Part shown: one piece after another, positions 34,223-46,049 of the stretch
How positions within the stretch are numbered: position 1 is the stretch's first letter
Layout: every line of letters begins with the position of its first letter
DNA from: Hermodice carunculata
Lineage: Eukaryota; Annelida; Polychaeta; Eunicida; Amphinomidae
Direction of reading: 5' to 3'
DNA: 64,000 bases
Assembly: GCA_964020975.1 (NCBI GenBank)
Contig: OZ026625.1
Location: 37,485,106-37,549,105, forward strand
The notes under the pieces: generated by a model
The model's database searches: none
Seen by the model: the letters and a program-made list of their open reading frames with translations, nothing else
Told to the model about the DNA's origin: nothing
Program-made: the position numbers and the translations under genes

Positions 34223-35990
34223 CTGGGGAGTGGTTTGGGACCACTTCCAGATCTGCTATAGGGTGAAAAGAATGACTGAGCACTGCAACTCTACTGTGCC
34301 ATCAGAAAAGGTACTGAGAAACTATTTATTTTGTACAACGGTTCTAGAAAGACTATAAAGAACTAGTTTTCTATCCTGGTTTGACATGGAAGGAGAGAAA
34401 TACCTCGTTGATTCAGCTACCTGGAGCTATGTCTCAAGTTTCCAAGAAAATCAAATAAAAGTTAATTATGTACTGCTGACAAGAAGCAAGGCTTTCAGAA
34501 CAGAGGTTTTTACCAGCACCAGTGTTGCAGAAACACACTAGACTCTGACTAAGAGTGAACAAACTCCTGTAGATTGAGTTACAAATAAGGAGAAATTGCC
34601 TTTTGGGATTAGACAGGCTAACACAGAGAGCTTCTCTGAAACAAAGCAAAACAAAAACAAAGATGACTGCTCGAGCACCTACTGGAGCAACTTCTTCCTT
34701 TTTTTATTCCATTTAATTTCCTTTCTGGCAATTTTCAGCTATTAAATGAGAATCTGGCCCAAAAAATAAATGCATTTCCTTTTATTTAGCATTTTGTATG
34801 GGTGCCCCATTTGATCTACACCTCCCAAAATGTGATCAGTTTAGCAAATGAATGATTGGGGGGGGGGGGGGAAGCTATGGGTATTTTTCCCCATCCAGAT
34901 TTAGAATTTTTGTCTGTGAACTGTGACTATAATCACAAAAGACCATAATCAGCACTCATTGCCTGAATAGACCATAAATTGTGAAAAATTTAATTCTTAA
35001 TTTGTGAACAGCCCTGCACGCCTGCCCATATGTTACAGCTACACTAAACATGTTCAACATCCTAAGCCTTGTAACTCTAGCAGCATACACAATTACTCAT
35101 CTCCTTCACTGGAGCACATTCTCCTGGAAACCAATCCTGCAATTTGATTTAAGATGAAATATCTGTTCAAATAAATAAAGATTAGCTTACCAATATGCAA
35201 CATGTAAAATTTGCTATGAGTGTGCATAGCTAACAAATAGTATCCATCATGATGGAAATTTATTCTTGAAGACTTTGTGGACTGCTCATTGATTTAAGCC
35301 TTCATAATAAAGTGATCTCTGTCTTAAGAAACCCAACGTGACAAATCCCCCAACACTGGGTGGCCAGACTGGAAAGTCAAAAATCCTGCTATTCTGATCA
35401 CTGCACCTGTCTTGTGAGACTTTTTCATTGGTCAGATACACATAATTACTTCATATCAACCCCCCCTTCCCCCTTGAACAAAGAGAGATTGAACAACAAA
35501 ATTTACACTATAAGTCTGGCCAATGGTCAAATTTTGTATAATTTTGGATGACATTAACTAATTTACAAGGTCATTAAGCACTTAAGTAAAGGACCTTAGA
35601 TACAATATGTTGAGAAAGAATAAGGTCAACAATACCAAACATAACACAAATGTGTATATGTGGACCTTGATGACACTGACCTATTTTCTCAAGGTCATAA
35701 AGAAAATGCATTGAAAGAAATATTTTTCTTGTAAAAGTCATTACATGTTAACTTGTGAATATACATATATCAATATCATGAAGTCATATTTGTAATTTGC
35801 CTTCTGTACTTGCAAAAATTGCTTGTCCTTTCAGGGTTATTACTTCAATTTTAACTTGCCCCAGTATGAATTTCACTTGTCTGGACAACCGGACCTGTCT
35901 GAAAGTGAAGCCCTGACACATGGAAACTCCAGTCATCTCTGGCACTTTTGAAGAGGGTAGGGCAATTTAAATAAAAAAGGATGTTTTAAC
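34223..35990. other. Intron, nothing recognised
   Basis: Holds the poly-G run at 34858-34871 and short remnants with TGACCTATTTTCTCAAGGTC near 35670. No gene evidence. Confidence 0.5.
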
Positions 35991-36858
35991 AAGAGGCCTA
36001 TGGGCCAAATGCTCTGCTGGCACTGTGGTTACATTGCACCTCTTCATTTCAAAGTTGTGAGTCCTCAAGTGGTTTCTGAACATATAAAGCTTATGTGACT
36101 TTAGTCTCTTGTTTGTCCACCAGATGGCACTTCGCTCCACATATAATCATAGCTTAATTGTGCAATTCCTGTGATGGATATTGTTGCATTTGGTACAACA
36201 GCAATGAGCAAGTCCTTAACTATATGTCCTCAGTGACCCTGGGGCAGAAGATCAAGGTCACCCAGATTATGTAATACTAGAGGCCCATGTGCCTGGTGCT
36301 GTGCTGACATTGCCACTGATGTCCAAGCTACACCCTGCAAAAATCCCCTCTTTCAATTTTACAGGCACTGTGACCTCACAAAAATAGATCAAAGTCACTG
36401 ATACATAACACTTTTGTTTTGGACATTGTCTATATATCCTATAGATCTGACAAGTCTGATCCAGTTACTTTTCAAGAAATGGAATTTTATATCTTAAAAC
36501 ACATTTTGGCCCATAATTTCCATCAAATTATAGGTGGCGCCACTAGTATCATTAGCAACTTAAGACTTTTTCCTCTCCCCCACAATCCCACCAAATTTGG
36601 TGAAGATCTACCAAAAATTAAAGATGCTAGAGTGTTCACAAAATATTCACATTTTGGCGCCTATATTACATAATAATGCAGGGGGCACCACCAATATCAA
36701 AAGGGGCCTAGATTTTCACACACCCTGTAAGTCCTGAAGGTTATATTGGGCTAACTTGAAAACGGTGGACAGTATCGCACTAATGAGCAAAAGTTTTTGG
36801 ATGGACAGACATGAGCAGTCACATAAGCTCTGCGACCTTTAGCTAGCAGAGCTAAAAA
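35991..36858. repeat. AACAAGAGGCC / ~760-bp dispersed repeat, near-complete single copy
   Basis: It starts ACAAGAGGCCTATGGGCCA and includes TTATAGGTGGCGCCACTAGT. It ends with GGATGGACAGACATGAGCAG, CATAAGCTCTGCGACC and AGCAGAGCTAAAAATGG. Short complementary words near the two ends (GCTCTGC / GCAGAGC) suggest a terminal stem. Confidence 0.8.
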
Positions 36859-37844
36859 TGGGATGGACAGCAAAAAGGGCTGATGCAGGAATTGAAATCT
36901 AAAAGTATAGCATTTTTACATGAACAAAATGGAAATCTGCAAAACTTTTACAAATTAAAGTGACTATGCTTTTGCATAATGAAATATTGTTGTCATGACT
37001 ACAAATGTGAAAATAATCTGCAACAGGTGCATAAATCTGAAAAACAGGGCAGGGAGCAAAATAAAAATACAAGGTCAATCTCCCCGCTATTTTCAGCTGC
37101 AGGGAGCTGAATTCTGTTGATTTTTTTTTTTTAAACATGTCTAAAAATTCAGAACACAAAGGGTGCAGACGATACAAAGTGTCACTGACAGCCATGTGAG
37201 CATAGCAGCAGCTATAATACCAACTGGGATTTCACAGCATATTACCACAAATAAAGTTGGGCATTTTGCAGTTTCATTTAACACTGATGGGACTGGTGAA
37301 ATAAAGTAAGACATCACAAACTATTTGAAAAAGCATTTGGCATGGCCATCCAGAGCTGTTCCTAATAAGATTTTGCTCACAACTGTGTATTGAAGTGGCA
37401 AAGCGCTTTCTAGCCTGCATGACTGTCCACTGCTCTGCTTTGCAATCAGCATCAGAAAATTCACCATCAATCTTGTAATTTCAAGGTTTGTCATCTTCCC
37501 ATACTGAGAGAGAAAAATATCTTTATCAGACAATGTTTCACATATTTCTTGTCCAGATTATATATCTATGTAATCATCTACATAATCATTTTCAAAAAAG
37601 GCCATATAAGGTCTTGAGACGGGCTGCATACCTTGTCTGTCAAAAAGCAGACAGGGATTCCCTGGGATTCCAAGCCTAAAGCTGGGCATGATGGTCACAG
37701 TTCAATATTGTTTCAGAGCTTAGAGGAGACTATGCACAGCTTACCATTTGTAATGCCTGTACCAGATCTACTTTCTGAGGCTTTGCCTGAGCACTCACCC
37801 TGGTCCACATATATACTTCCACCAGCTGTTTTCACTAATAAGCT
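36859..37844. other. Intron, no supported gene
   Basis: A minus-strand segment at about 37390-37515 has a strong acceptor and a GTGAGC donor, but its peptide is unrecognised and the length is within chance. No other feature. Confidence 0.4.
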
Positions 37845-38068
37845 TTAACCCTTTCCCTTTGAAGCTGTCCTTGGCATAGGTTGCCTCTTGGATGCTAAAT
37901 GCCCAGCCTAACCCAAAGAAAACTGTTGACCTACAACATGGTATCTTGGTAGGTCTCATCTACATTTCTCATTCAATTGTTCTTCATCACTGTTGAAATT
38001 AGTCAAAAACATTGAATCACATCAATGTTGACAAGCAGCCAGTTTTGGCCATTTCAAGGAGGTAACCG
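37845..38068. mobile_element. TTAA-type MITE, family A, reverse orientation
   Basis: It starts TTAACCCTTTCCCTTTGAAG, with GAAAACTGTTGACCTACAAC, GGTAGGTCTCATCTACATTT and AGCCAGTTTTGGCCATTTCA. The right edge is worn. Confidence 0.8.
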
Positions 38069-39017
38069 CTAATGCAACAAATGATATCAGCACCTGTGGG
38101 CTCAACTTCAAAGGTTGCGTTTGCAGACAAATAATGCAATCATATGTATTGCAAATTTAAACTCACGAGAATTTGTATTTATGGGCACATGAGGGTTAGA
38201 AGTGCCGTACATAAACTTTTACTTCTGTGTCACTTTTTTTGGTAATCGAGGGGTTAACATATGAATGTGAATAGTTGCATAAACTGTGTGTGTGAACACT
38301 CTGACAGCCTCTCAAGCAACAGATTGTGACCAACCTTGCAACATCACATTGTCTCACCTTCCAATGTTTGCATTCATAATCCCAATTATGACCAGAATTA
38401 CAATGCTGATCACCCTATTGGTTCCACAAAACCTAGTTTCACACTCAGGAGCTGAATTTCAATACTGTTTGCCAATACAGAGGTCCTGGTCTTGAGAGAC
38501 CACTTGCTTTGAAAGAATAACTTTCGAGGACTGAAATTAGTTATAATCCTGTGCAAGACCACGTGTCTCAAAGTGACAGACCACAACTAGGATGTCCCTG
38601 AGGGTGGTCTTTAAAGACAGGTTTCACCTTATTAAAATAGAGGATATCTCGGAACCATATATGCCAAGCCTCAAAATAAGTGGAGAATGTTCGTTCCAGT
38701 TACCAGGATATTATCCACTACTAATATCCGATAAAAAAAAACCATGCTTCTGCCAAAATATTGTATTTTTTAAATAATAGAACTTTTTTGTTTTGTTTTG
38801 TTAATTCTATATGAACTAAAACCATCCTCCTTAACCCTACCAGCCTATTTTCTTCACACTTAAGAAACATTTTGCCAAGTTACACTGTAGTTCACTTATT
38901 TTGAGGCCTGCTGTGCTGACTGGTTGATTGCTGGAAAATAGGGATTGCTGGTGTCCAGACTGCCAGGGGCTGATCTATATCAGTGTACTGTACACCGAAA
39001 AAACTTCTCGAGCCACA

Positions 39018-39201
39018 TACAATGGTCCCCTTCTAATAAGGCCACCTGGAATGCAACCGGAAAGTGGCCACATTAATGGGGTGGCCTCTCTTGAGAGCGG
39101 CAATACAATGGAAATGTCACTTTCATGGCATGGAGAGGTGGCCTTTGTAGAGAGGGTGGCCTGTCTTGATGAGGGCCTTATCAGAGGGGGACCCCTATAC
39201 C
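39018..39201. mobile_element. Family G MITE
   Basis: TACAATGGTCCCCTTCTAAT at the left mirrors CTTATCAGAGGGGGACCCCT at the right. The interior is rich in GGTGGCC words. Sister of the copy at 20958-21138. Confidence 0.78.
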
Positions 39202-39589
39202 TGCATAGGCTTAACACCTTTTCTCCATCCCAAGGGAATTAGGCTTTGGTGGGTTACCCTGCATGTGGCATTTCCATTATATCTCTCCCCTGCAGTGCAG
39301 TCACATTTTCTGTGCATTCGGGACAGCCTTATTAGATGACTAGAAATAATCATTCAAATTACACTGACTGATTGTTTCTGTTCATCATCCCTTTAAATTA
39401 CCCTATCAAGTTACAATACACCCAGTAGTATAATGCAAGGGGTAAGAAACTGAACACTGCCATGTTAAATGATGCCAGAATAATGTGGGAACATCTTTAT
39501 CTCCTATGTGCAAATTGCTGCCAATATAATGTGGTGAGAATAAGCCAATCACATATGTGTATCAAAGAAATTAACTTGATAATGCCTCC

Positions 39590-39626
39590 AATCAATCAAT
39601 GAATGAATCAATCAATCAATCAATCG
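39590..39626. repeat. AATC microsatellite
   Basis: About nine AATC/AATG units with one or two interruptions. Confidence 0.9.
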
Positions 39627-40421
39627 ACAAAATTCTCAGCAAGCTATCACTTTGTCCTCTGCAGTTTTCCTATAATTACAGGTCAGATGTGACCTGGCAT
39701 GTTAGTGTTTTGCACATAGTACCCATAGGTGACAAAACTTATTTTCCTCATCAAATGAACAACTACTAAACCTGTCAAAAGAGCAACTCTTCATGAATAA
39801 TGACATCCCCAGGCTATGTGATTAATTATGCCCTCGAGTCAGAACACAGGAGGTGTCTTTTTAAAGTATGCAGCCATGCTATGTACCACCCAGATAGTGG
39901 TAGACATTTCCTTAGTTTTTAAGATGAATGACATGCATGGTATCTGTATGGCCTAACTATAAATCAAACATATTTATATGTGTGTGTTTGTGTGTATGCC
40001 CAAGTTATCATATTGCCTTAATTGCAATGCCCTGTGGCAGTTTACCATTGACAAGACTGCATCTGGCCAAAATGTCAGTGGCCTTTTCTTATGCATGGAC
40101 ACACTGTTTTATTACGTGTGCTGTTTCCACCAGCAAATCGAAATATCAAAAAAACAACAACATCTATTTAATTGTTAATAATCGCTGCTGATACATATTA
40201 TGAAGGAACACAGCCGCAACAAACATTTCAAAAGTTCAAAATGCCAGGTTAGATCTAAAAAGAATTGATGGCAAGGTATTACAGATTCCAAGAGGAAATC
40301 CTTTCAGATGGAACAGCTCCTTACTATCCTCCCAACAGTTCACATGGGCAGGGGATGGTGAGGTCTTGCTACAACTTTGTAAGGGGCACCCACATGTTGA
40401 CCAGTTGTTGCTATGCTTCCA

Positions 40422-40612
40422 TTAACCCTTACCCCTTGAGTGAATACTGAGTCAACAACCTTCCTTGCTGTGGGTCATTTTATCTCGATAGGGTCCCATC
40501 TACAATTCCTTTTGAAAGTATTTCTCATTACTGTTGGAACTGTCAAAAACATTGATGCAGATGACATTTTACCACTTGACGGTTTTGGTCAGTTTAAGGA
40601 AGAAAGGGTCAT
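40422..40612. mobile_element. Family A MITE, internally shortened
   Basis: It starts TTAACCCTTACCCCTTGAGT, has ACTGAGTCAACAACCTTCCT and CTCGATAGGGTCCCATCTAC, and ends GTTTAAGGAAGAAAGGGTC. One hairpin arm is missing. Confidence 0.78.
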
Positions 40613-41197
40613 GGTATGTTATACTGGCTGAACTTGCATCATACTTAATATTGGCTCTTAGTTTAACTTCCAGTCTATTCAACTTGGAAATGGACCACCA
40701 CACACTACACCAAAGGGACAAAGTTCATCAGTGCATCCAAGTAGGCCCCACAGCAATAAATAATATAAGAAATCTCAACTGATTTGCAACACAATCAATT
40801 TGACGGGCATTTTTTTTTCTTCAGTGTTTCTCCCCCTTGGCTTGCTAATTGACTTTTAATGGATTGTACCTTCTTTCATAGACAGTGGTCATCCTGTCAA
40901 TTAACTGTATATTTCCCAAGGCAATATTTCCACACTTTTCTTTTATCCTCAAGATACTACTGGCTATACTGAATTGCTCAAGAAAAAACAAGAAGGCTGC
41001 GAGAACCAGCGTGTGTTCAGCTAACCTGATCAAGCACATGCACATCACCATCAAGTTTGAACACAACCTGCTGAACACCTTGGTAGGGAAAACCAAACCT
41101 ACAGGTATTTACAAGTGTACCACTTTACCGCTGGTCACTATGGAAGGGGGGTAAGGGGGAGTTTCAATACGCTGGTACAGGTAATTATTTTTCTAGA

Positions 41198-41325
41198 GTA
41201 CGCAGTACGGAAAATAAAAATCCTTTAAAATTTTGGATAGGACGAAGTACGTAAAATAAGAGGGCTTCCAGTACGCCAGTACGGTAAATAAAAAGCCCCA
41301 GTACACCAGTACGGAAAACCCCTTT
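41198..41325. repeat. Short GTAC-rich tandem/palindromic repeat
   Basis: CAGTACGGAAAATAAAAA, AGTACGTAAAATAAGAGG, CCAGTACGGTAAATAAAAA and CCAGTACGGAAAAC recur every ~30-50 bp, with CAGTACGCCAGTAC-type palindromes. No gene. Confidence 0.7.
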
Positions 41326-41764
41326 CCCACCCTCACTATGGCATTTCGAAAACACATGAAAATGAAAGCAAGGACCCAACATCGGGCATGTGCCTTTACA
41401 TCTGAACAGCTGGTCAACATACACATGTATCTGTATCGCTCTACAATACTAGCAATGCATGTTCTCTTACCTGTCATCATGCGGTTTTTATGAACCAGGA
41501 AATGCAACCTGGTGAACGCCTTTGATGTTAATTGGGTGAAGCTACATTACAGTTATGTTTGAGGGGAATCCCCCTTGCAGTTGGCAAGAAGTCAGATATT
41601 ACAAAAACACACCCAAAAAAAATCATTTTTAAGATAATTTGAATACATGTAATTGAAATTAAAAGGCAATCAGAGATTGCTGGACCCATGCCCCCCTCGC
41701 CTCATTTATAACCTTGCTAATCACAGGGTCTCATTTTGGAATGACTGTAGTCAATAAAAATAGG

Positions 41765-43385
41765 CTATGACCATGATCCAGATACTTGACCTAGTGACCT
41801 ACTTTTAAGCATTACACACTCTTGTGCAATAATGCAGGTGTGTAAAGTTTCATGATTCTAAATCAAAGGACAACAGAATTATAGCCCCCGCATGAAGTGT
41901 GTAATGTAGTTTTACATGAATGTATCACAGAAACCCAAATACTTGACCTAGTGATTTACTCTAGTTTCATGACACACCTTTAGGTCAAGATATACGTGGG
42001 TGTTACTTTCATAAAACTAAGGTAAATAGTTAAGAAATATTTATAGCCAGGATACGATTTTACAAGAATATGTCACTGTGGCCCACATACTTGACCTAGT
42101 GAACTACTTTTGGTACATGTTACACCCTTATGTCCAGATGCACCTGTGTGTAAAGTTCCATTATTTTAAGTTGAATGACAAGTGAATTATAACCCGAACG
42201 CGAAAAACATAGACCCAGATACTTGACCTTGTGACATACTTTTGTTACATGACACACCTTCAAGTCAAAATATGTGTGTGTCCAGTTTCATAAAAACTAA
42301 GTTACATAGTAAAGGAATAATACCCCTGACACGATTTTACAAGGATAGGTCACTGTGACCCAGATACTTGACCTAGCAACCTACTTTTGGTTCATGACAC
42401 ACCCTTATGTCTACAAGTGCCTATGTGTAAAGTTTCATTGATCTAATTTAAAAGATAACAGAATTACAGCCCAGACATTTGGTATAACGTTGTTTTACAT
42501 GATTGTACCACCATGACCCAGATTCTTGACCTAGTGACCTACTTTTGTTTTATGACACACCTTTAGGTCAAGGTGTGTGTGTGTGAAGTTTCATGAATTT
42601 AAGTTAGATAGTTAAGGAATTACAGCCCCAACACAATTTTATAAGGATATGTAAGTGTGACTCAGATACTTGACCTATGGAACCTTCTTTTCATACATGA
42701 CACACTCTTATGTGTAGATGCATCTGTGTGTGCAGTTTCATGAACCTAAGTTACATAGTAAAGACATTACAACCCGGACACCATTTTACAATGATATGTC
42801 ACTGTGACCCAGATACTTGACCTAGTGTCTTACTTCAGTTTCATGACACACCCTTATGTCTAGATGCATCTGTGTAAAGTTTCATTATCTAACTTGAAGG
42901 ACGTCAGAATTACAGCCTGGACATGAAGTGTAAAATAGTTTTACATAGTAGTATCACCATGACCCAGACACTTGACCTAGTGACCTAGTTTTGTTTCATG
43001 ACACACCCTTAGGTCAAGATATATGTGTGTGTGTGAAGTTTCATGAAACTTAGTTAAATTGTACAGGAATTAAAGTCTGGACAGGATTTGGCAAAGATGT
43101 GTCACTGCGACCAAGATACTTGACCTAGTTACGTAGTTTTAGTGCATGACACACCTTTATGTGTAGATGCATCTGTGTGTAAAGTTTCATTGATCCAATA
43201 TACATAGTAAAGGAATTACAACCCGGATTCGATTTTACAAGAATATGCTATGTGACCCATATACTTCACTAAGTGACATACTTTTGGTACATGACACATC
43301 CTTATGTCCAGATGCACCTGTGTAAAGTTTCATTCATCTAAGTTCAAGGGAATTATAGCCCAGACCTGAAAAGCAGACAGACGGA
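41765..43385. repeat. ~150-bp satellite array
   Basis: About ten or eleven units, each with CCCAGATACTTGACCTAGTG, TTCATGACACACC, TGTGTGTAAAGTTTCAT and GAATTACAGCCC. The right end changes into ACAGACGGATGCACGGACAC, then CTTCCTCCTGTAGGAGGAGG, a short perfect palindrome. The same unit recurs at about 50900-51000 and 58730-59480. Confidence 0.9.
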
Positions 43386-44297
43386 TGCACGGACACATGG
43401 GCGCAAGGAAAAAGCGATTACTATGTGCCCTTCCTCCTGTAGGAGGAGGGCATAAGTCTTGCAATACCATCTGTTGAACAGCTGTAGGTCTCAAGGTACC
43501 CAGAAGTGTATCTACACAATTTCAAACCAATCAGCCAGTCCATATTAGATAAACTTATTTTTGAATGTGTTTCCCTAAAACCAAACCAACAAAAAATCAT
43601 AATACATCCATAATAACAGAAGCATGGCTAGTTGGCTATGCTTGGTTGAGACCTATCCAAGTTACATCCCTACCAAGTTTGAAGTGCATCTGGTCTTCCA
43701 AGGCAGGTGGTTTCTCATTGGAGTGGTCTCTGAAGACAGGGACCACTGTATACATGCACATACAATCGTATAATAATCATGATAACATGTATTCTTACCA
43801 ATTATTACATAATTAAGAAAATGTCAAAAATTAGGAAATGGCAATGGTGCCACATTGTGAACAGTTGTGGAGAGACATGTCGAGCTGCGTTCCTAACAAA
43901 TTTGAAGTGAATTCAGCATGCAGTTTGGAATAAGTTAGTCCTGCTACAAATCTGTAAAGCAGCAAAATCACCCCTCTTCCTTTTCTAATTTTCATCCTTC
44001 CTTAATGTGCAGTTCTCAACTGTACTGCCAATGCCAAAGCTTTGCATTGTAGCTCAGACATCTCTATTCATAACTGAGAGCGGTCAACACAGTGTACAAC
44101 AGCAAAAACCAACCAGTTTTTAGCAACTGAGTTTTACAATTCGTAAATTTAAGAATTAATTTCAGAGCTACAATATAAACTTTGCAACTTGTGTATTTCT
44201 GCCTGCACAGAAATATGACACTTCTATTTGTGGTTATATTTTATTAAGTGCTGCTAGTTTTCTACAATTACAGAAAAATGGTGGTCCATATACTTAC

Positions 44298-44401
44298 GAT
44301 AAATCTGTGTTTTGTGGTGTTGCTGATGTTGGAACTGTCAATCTTCCAAACGACAGGTCTGTGAGAGTTCAGCACGAAGATAAGACTTCCCTCATGGACC
44401 A
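44298..44401 (-). CDS. TGFBR3: Betaglycan exon a: orphan-domain strand, most upstream exon found
   Basis: 104 nt, entering in phase 1 (two bases complete a codon) and leaving in phase 0. The acceptor is GTGTTTTAG before TGGTCCATG, and the donor is TTTATC followed by GTAAGTA. The 34 full codons read VHEGSLIFVLNSHRPVVWKI and then DSSNISNTTKHRFI. Vertebrate betaglycan has HHKSVVFLLNSPHPLVWHLK at this place. The peptide runs on without a gap into exon b. The region before it (signal peptide and about 75 more residues in human) was not found upstream. The exon start and its acceptor are tandemly repeated (44384-44655). Confidence 0.93.
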
Positions 44402-44655
44402 CTAAAACACACAGAATCAACATATCATCACCATGTCTACATTGTCACACCATGGATCATGAGACTTCTCTCATGGACCACTAAAACACACAGAATCAAC
44501 ATATCATCACCATGTCTATATTGTCACATCATGGATCATGAGACTTCTCTCATGGACCACTAAAACACACAGAATCAACATATTATCTCCATGTCTACAT
44601 TGTCACATCATGGATCATGAGACTTCTCTCATGGACCACTACAACACACAGAAAT
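44384..44655 (-). repeat. Four-copy 79-bp tandem repeat of exon a's 3' splice site
   Basis: On the plus strand GACTTC(C/T)CTCATGGACCA starts at 44384, 44463, 44542 and 44621, an exact 79-bp period. The last copy is partial. On the minus strand each unit has GTGTTTTAG (GTGTTGTAG in the outermost), then TGGTCCATGAG(G/A)GAAGTC, the first 18 bases of exon a. The 44384 copy is the genuine exon edge and the other three are upstream duplicates that all keep the AG. 79 is not a multiple of three, so use of a duplicate acceptor would shift the frame. Confidence 0.95.
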
Positions 44656-45178
44656 CGCATACACTGTATTATCATTCTATGCCTAAGTTGTCGCTATCAT
44701 ACCCATTTCCAATAAGTTTGTCCTTTTACCTTCTATTTTTTTGTGTGTATATGTGTGTAATAACTTCGTGTACTTTGGGCACCCTAGGCAAAAAAAAAAA
44801 AAAAAAACAAGAAAAAAACCCATAGTTAACTTCACTTTATCATGTTCATATACTTGAAATGTAGAAAACATACACACGTTTAAGTGTCACTTGACACAAT
44901 TTTGGTATCATTAACTGAATGACCTTCAGGCACCACATAAAAGAACATTGTAATGTTGACTTAAATCATACTAATATACTTGAAAAAGCAGAAAACACAT
45001 TCATTCAGCTGGGGGAATAATTTATAACAATTCACTTCACAGTTTCTGGCTCATGTCAAATATGTGTCTGTTTGAGGTTTTCTAACACACGCAGCTCCCT
45101 CTGGATCATTCAGGCACAGTGGAATCTGCATAGTACACCATGTTATAGCAAAACTGTCTGCTAATAAGTGAATTAACA

Positions 45179-45411
45179 TTAACTCTTACCTGTGCCAAAT
45201 TTAAGATTGAGTCAAAAGCTTTCTTTGGCACACTTTGAGTTGAGGTAAGCTTTGATCAAGACCATTCTTTTTTCCTCAAACTTGACTATCATTTGACCTG
45301 GTATGTTGGTACTTGAAATGAATGGTCTTTTCATGAGGAAGTTAAATCTAGGACCAGTAAATTGATCCACACAGGCAAAATTATATCTGTGCACTGCACA
45401 CAAATGGTTAA
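45179..45411. mobile_element. TTAA-type MITE, family B-like
   Basis: It runs from TTAACTCTTACCTGTGCCAA to CAAATGGTTAA. It includes GATTGAGTCAAAAGCTTTCT, TTGGTACTTGAAATGAATGG and TCTTTTCATGAGGAA. The second hairpin arm is weak. Confidence 0.7.
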
Positions 45412-45887
45412 AATAACAGTAAAGGCAAAAGTGTTTTATCAGGAGCCATGCTGCCTAGCATGGTTTAACTGCTTTATAATTATGACAAAGCACTTTATTT
45501 TTTTCCATGTTCAGTTGGAAATCAAGGATTTTTAAACAATTCATTCTCTCTCCAGTAATCAGTACCTTCTTGCCAAATACTAACTTTACTGGTTGCAAAG
45601 TGACAATCAGTCTGATTTCAAATTGTTTAAATAACTTATATATCATTCCCACAGGATAACACATACATCTTTGGCATAACCCTCGTACTTTGCAGCTGAC
45701 CCAATACATAATGTAGAAGCAAATGAAATGTTCCTAGCAGTCAATTTACCATTTTGTAAAATGAACTATGAAACAAAATTCCCCACAGCTCCATCATTCT
45801 ACATTAACTGGTAAAAACACTCTTGTTGGCTGTAGTACCATTAATTTGAGGCAGTAAGTGTCCTGTGTTACATGGAGCTGTTTTATA

Positions 45888-46049
45888 TCAACTTGAACAT
45901 TTTCCCGATCCATGCTGTGCTGCATCGGACGTCAAATGCTGCTGAAAGAGAACCGAAACAGACTCTGATGCTGCCCTGAACTGAACATGAATTGCACTGC
46001 TGGTGGCAGACAACACCAGACCAGCCCAGGCCACAAAGACAGCGTTCAT
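45888..46049 (-). CDS. Small ORF with signal-peptide-like start
   Basis: 53 codons from an ATG at 46049. The first 19 residues, MNAVFVAWAGLVLSATSSA, have the hydrophobic core and small-residue end expected of a signal peptide, then IHVQFRAASESVSVLFQQHL. The segment is richer in CG than its surroundings. It lies upstream of betaglycan exon a on the same strand, where the signal-peptide exon should be. However, I see no good donor in the phase exon a requires and no match to the betaglycan N-terminus. It may be chance. Confidence 0.2.
   Translation of the reverse strand: MNAVFVAWAGLVLSATSSAIHVQFRAASESVSVLFQQHLTSDAAQHGSGKCSS

Larger units (their letters stand above)
10285..44401 (-). other. TGFBR3: Betaglycan (TGFBR3-like) gene, internal portion
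   Basis: Nine exons on the minus strand join into 485 codons with no stop. Exon-end phases run 0,1,2,0,1,0,0,0,1 and every downstream exon opens in the phase its predecessor needs. The order of recognisable segments matches vertebrate TGFBR3 as I remember it: an LNSxxPxVW segment, a WxRxxYGAVTxFTE segment, a CN...YLxP...GCV pair, a VHIxEL segment, a second WxxxNYGPxxSYT segment, then ZP cysteines and an NATHFLLxTP glycosylation site. Betaglycan is a membrane-anchored proteoglycan co-receptor that binds TGF-beta2 and inhibins and presents ligand to type II receptors. Introns range from about 420 bp (14294-14721) to about 19.4 kb (24900-44297). The N-terminal ~95 residues and everything after early ZP-C were not found. 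A soluble or otherwise shorter form cannot be excluded. Confidence 0.92.

Noticed and set aside
37390-37515. Minus-strand segment with strong CTCTCTCAG acceptor and GTGAGC donor
   Set aside because: 42-43 codons open in one frame is within chance, the peptide is unrecognised, and exons a and b already join without a gap.
38490-38640. Possible MITE with GAGACCAC / GTGGTCT words
   Set aside because: Resembles GGTCTCTGAAGACAGG-type element fragments (also at 43710-43755), but the ends are not clear enough to bound an element.
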